From Chthoniobacterales bacterium (GTDB lineage: Bacteria; Verrucomicrobiota; Verrucomicrobiia; Chthoniobacterales; UBA10450), in NCBI GenBank assembly GCA_013812515.1, contig JACCTI010000389.1, positions 1-6,312 of the forward strand: a DNA stretch of 6,312 bases, given 5' to 3'. The notes below the pieces were generated by a model, which ran no database searches, was not told the DNA's origin, and was given only the letters and a program-made list of their open reading frames with translations. Positions 5,917-6,312 of this stretch are shown here, one piece after another; positions within the stretch are counted from its first letter, which is position 1; each line of letters opens with the position of its first letter. Position numbers and translations under genes: made by a program.

Positions 5917-6312
5917 CTACGCGTTCATCTGCATTGCCTGCTCGTAAGCGCCGAGCAATCGAGCACGGAAATGATCCCAGGTGAAATTCTCTACGACACG
6001 TTTACGCGCCGCGACGCTCATCCGGCCTACGACCTCAGGATGGTTGTACATGTGCAGGATCGCGTCCGCGAGCGCGTCGACATTCGCCGGCGGAATGACA
6101 ATTCCTTCCACTCCATCGGTTACCACGTCGCCCGCTTCGCGCGTCGTGATCTGGGGAAGCCCACATGCCGCCGCTTCGTAGGTGACCTTCGCGCTCCCTT
6201 CGCACTGCGACGGGAAAACGTGGATCGTTCCCTGGCTGAGGTATTCCTCAGGTTTTTTCGCGAACCCGACGACCCGGATGTTGTCGCGCCAAAACCGTTT
6301 CAGATGCGGCTT
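5917..6312 (-). CDS. GT4-family glycosyltransferase, C-terminal part (partial)
   Basis: The frame stays open from the window edge at 6312 to a TAG at 5919-5917, giving 131 residues with no start codon in view, so the gene begins outside. It is the C-terminal GT-B half of a glycosyltransferase group 1 (GT4) enzyme. Visible are IRVVGFAKKPEEYLSQGTIH (12-31) and VFPSQCEGSAKVTYEAAACG (32-51), the latter containing the E-x7-E nucleotide-sugar motif at Glu38 and Glu46. PQITTREAGDVVTDGVEGIV (53-72) and PPANVDALADAI follow, then a terminal amphipathic helix region ending MNA. Such retaining enzymes transfer sugars from nucleotide donors to lipid-linked glycans, LPS or exopolysaccharide; donor and acceptor cannot be assigned. 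It lies 93 nt upstream of the GT9 gene on the same strand and is probably part of the same envelope glycan locus, separated by the hexamer inverted repeat. Confidence 0.9.
   Translation of the reverse strand, partial: KPHLKRFWRDNIRVVGFAKKPEEYLSQGTIHVFPSQCEGSAKVTYEAAACGLPQITTREAGDVVTDGVEGIVIPPANVDALADAILHMYNHPEVVGRMSVAARKRVVENFTWDHFRARLLGAYEQAMQMNA

Noticed and set aside
1..6312. Mobile elements, CRISPR arrays, tRNA or rRNA genes
   Set aside because: I saw no transposase-like product, no regularly spaced repeats, and no tRNA or rRNA signatures. The only repeat is the short inverted element at 5828-5896.

Overview
The window is a compact bacterial chromosomal segment of moderately high GC content. 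Every convincing gene is on the minus strand, so transcription runs from high to low coordinates. No mobile element, CRISPR array, rRNA or tRNA is visible. The organism is most likely a Gram-negative (diderm) bacterium. I favour Verrucomicrobiota, possibly Chthoniobacterales/Spartobacteria-like. This rests on an MsbA-type exporter beside a heptosyltransferase-family (GT9) enzyme, together with an mcsA-mcsB-clpC cluster that lacks ctsR, and a degenerate hexamer repeat of a kind I associate with that group. The taxonomic call is inference only.

The layout in transcription order is as follows. (1) 6312-5917 is the C-terminal part of a GT4-family glycosyltransferase, cut by the window edge. (2) 5916-5824 is a short gap filled by a 27-bp imperfect inverted repeat built from degenerate 6-bp units; one arm supplies the Shine-Dalgarno sequence of the next gene. 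(3) 5823-4804 is a GT9 (heptosyltransferase-like) glycosyltransferase. (4) 4807-2930 is an MsbA-like ABC exporter whose start overlaps the GT9 stop in an ATGA junction. (5) 2929-2748 is a 182-nt gap with a small perfect hairpin. (6) 2747-1773 is a branched-chain amino-acid aminotransferase (IlvE) with a non-conserved N-terminal extension. (7) 1772-1687 is a gap with a GC-rich stem-loop and a candidate promoter placed so close to the next gene that its transcript could be leaderless. (8) 1686-1195 is mcsA, 1194-70 is mcsB, and 77-1 is the first 25 codons of clpC.

The window holds three functional blocks. The glycosyltransferase and ABC exporter genes look like a cell-envelope glycan or lipid assembly and flipping unit. 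IlvE is a stand-alone amino-acid metabolism gene. mcsA-mcsB-clpC is the protein-arginine-phosphorylation quality-control module, in which McsB tags proteins with phosphoarginine, McsA activates McsB, and ClpC unfolds tagged proteins for ClpP. Its three genes are packed with no intergenic space (abutting, then an 8-nt overlap). I see no convincing undescribed system. The best second-look items are the hexamer inverted repeat, the ctsR-less mcsA-mcsB-clpC cluster, and the possible leaderless mcsA promoter.
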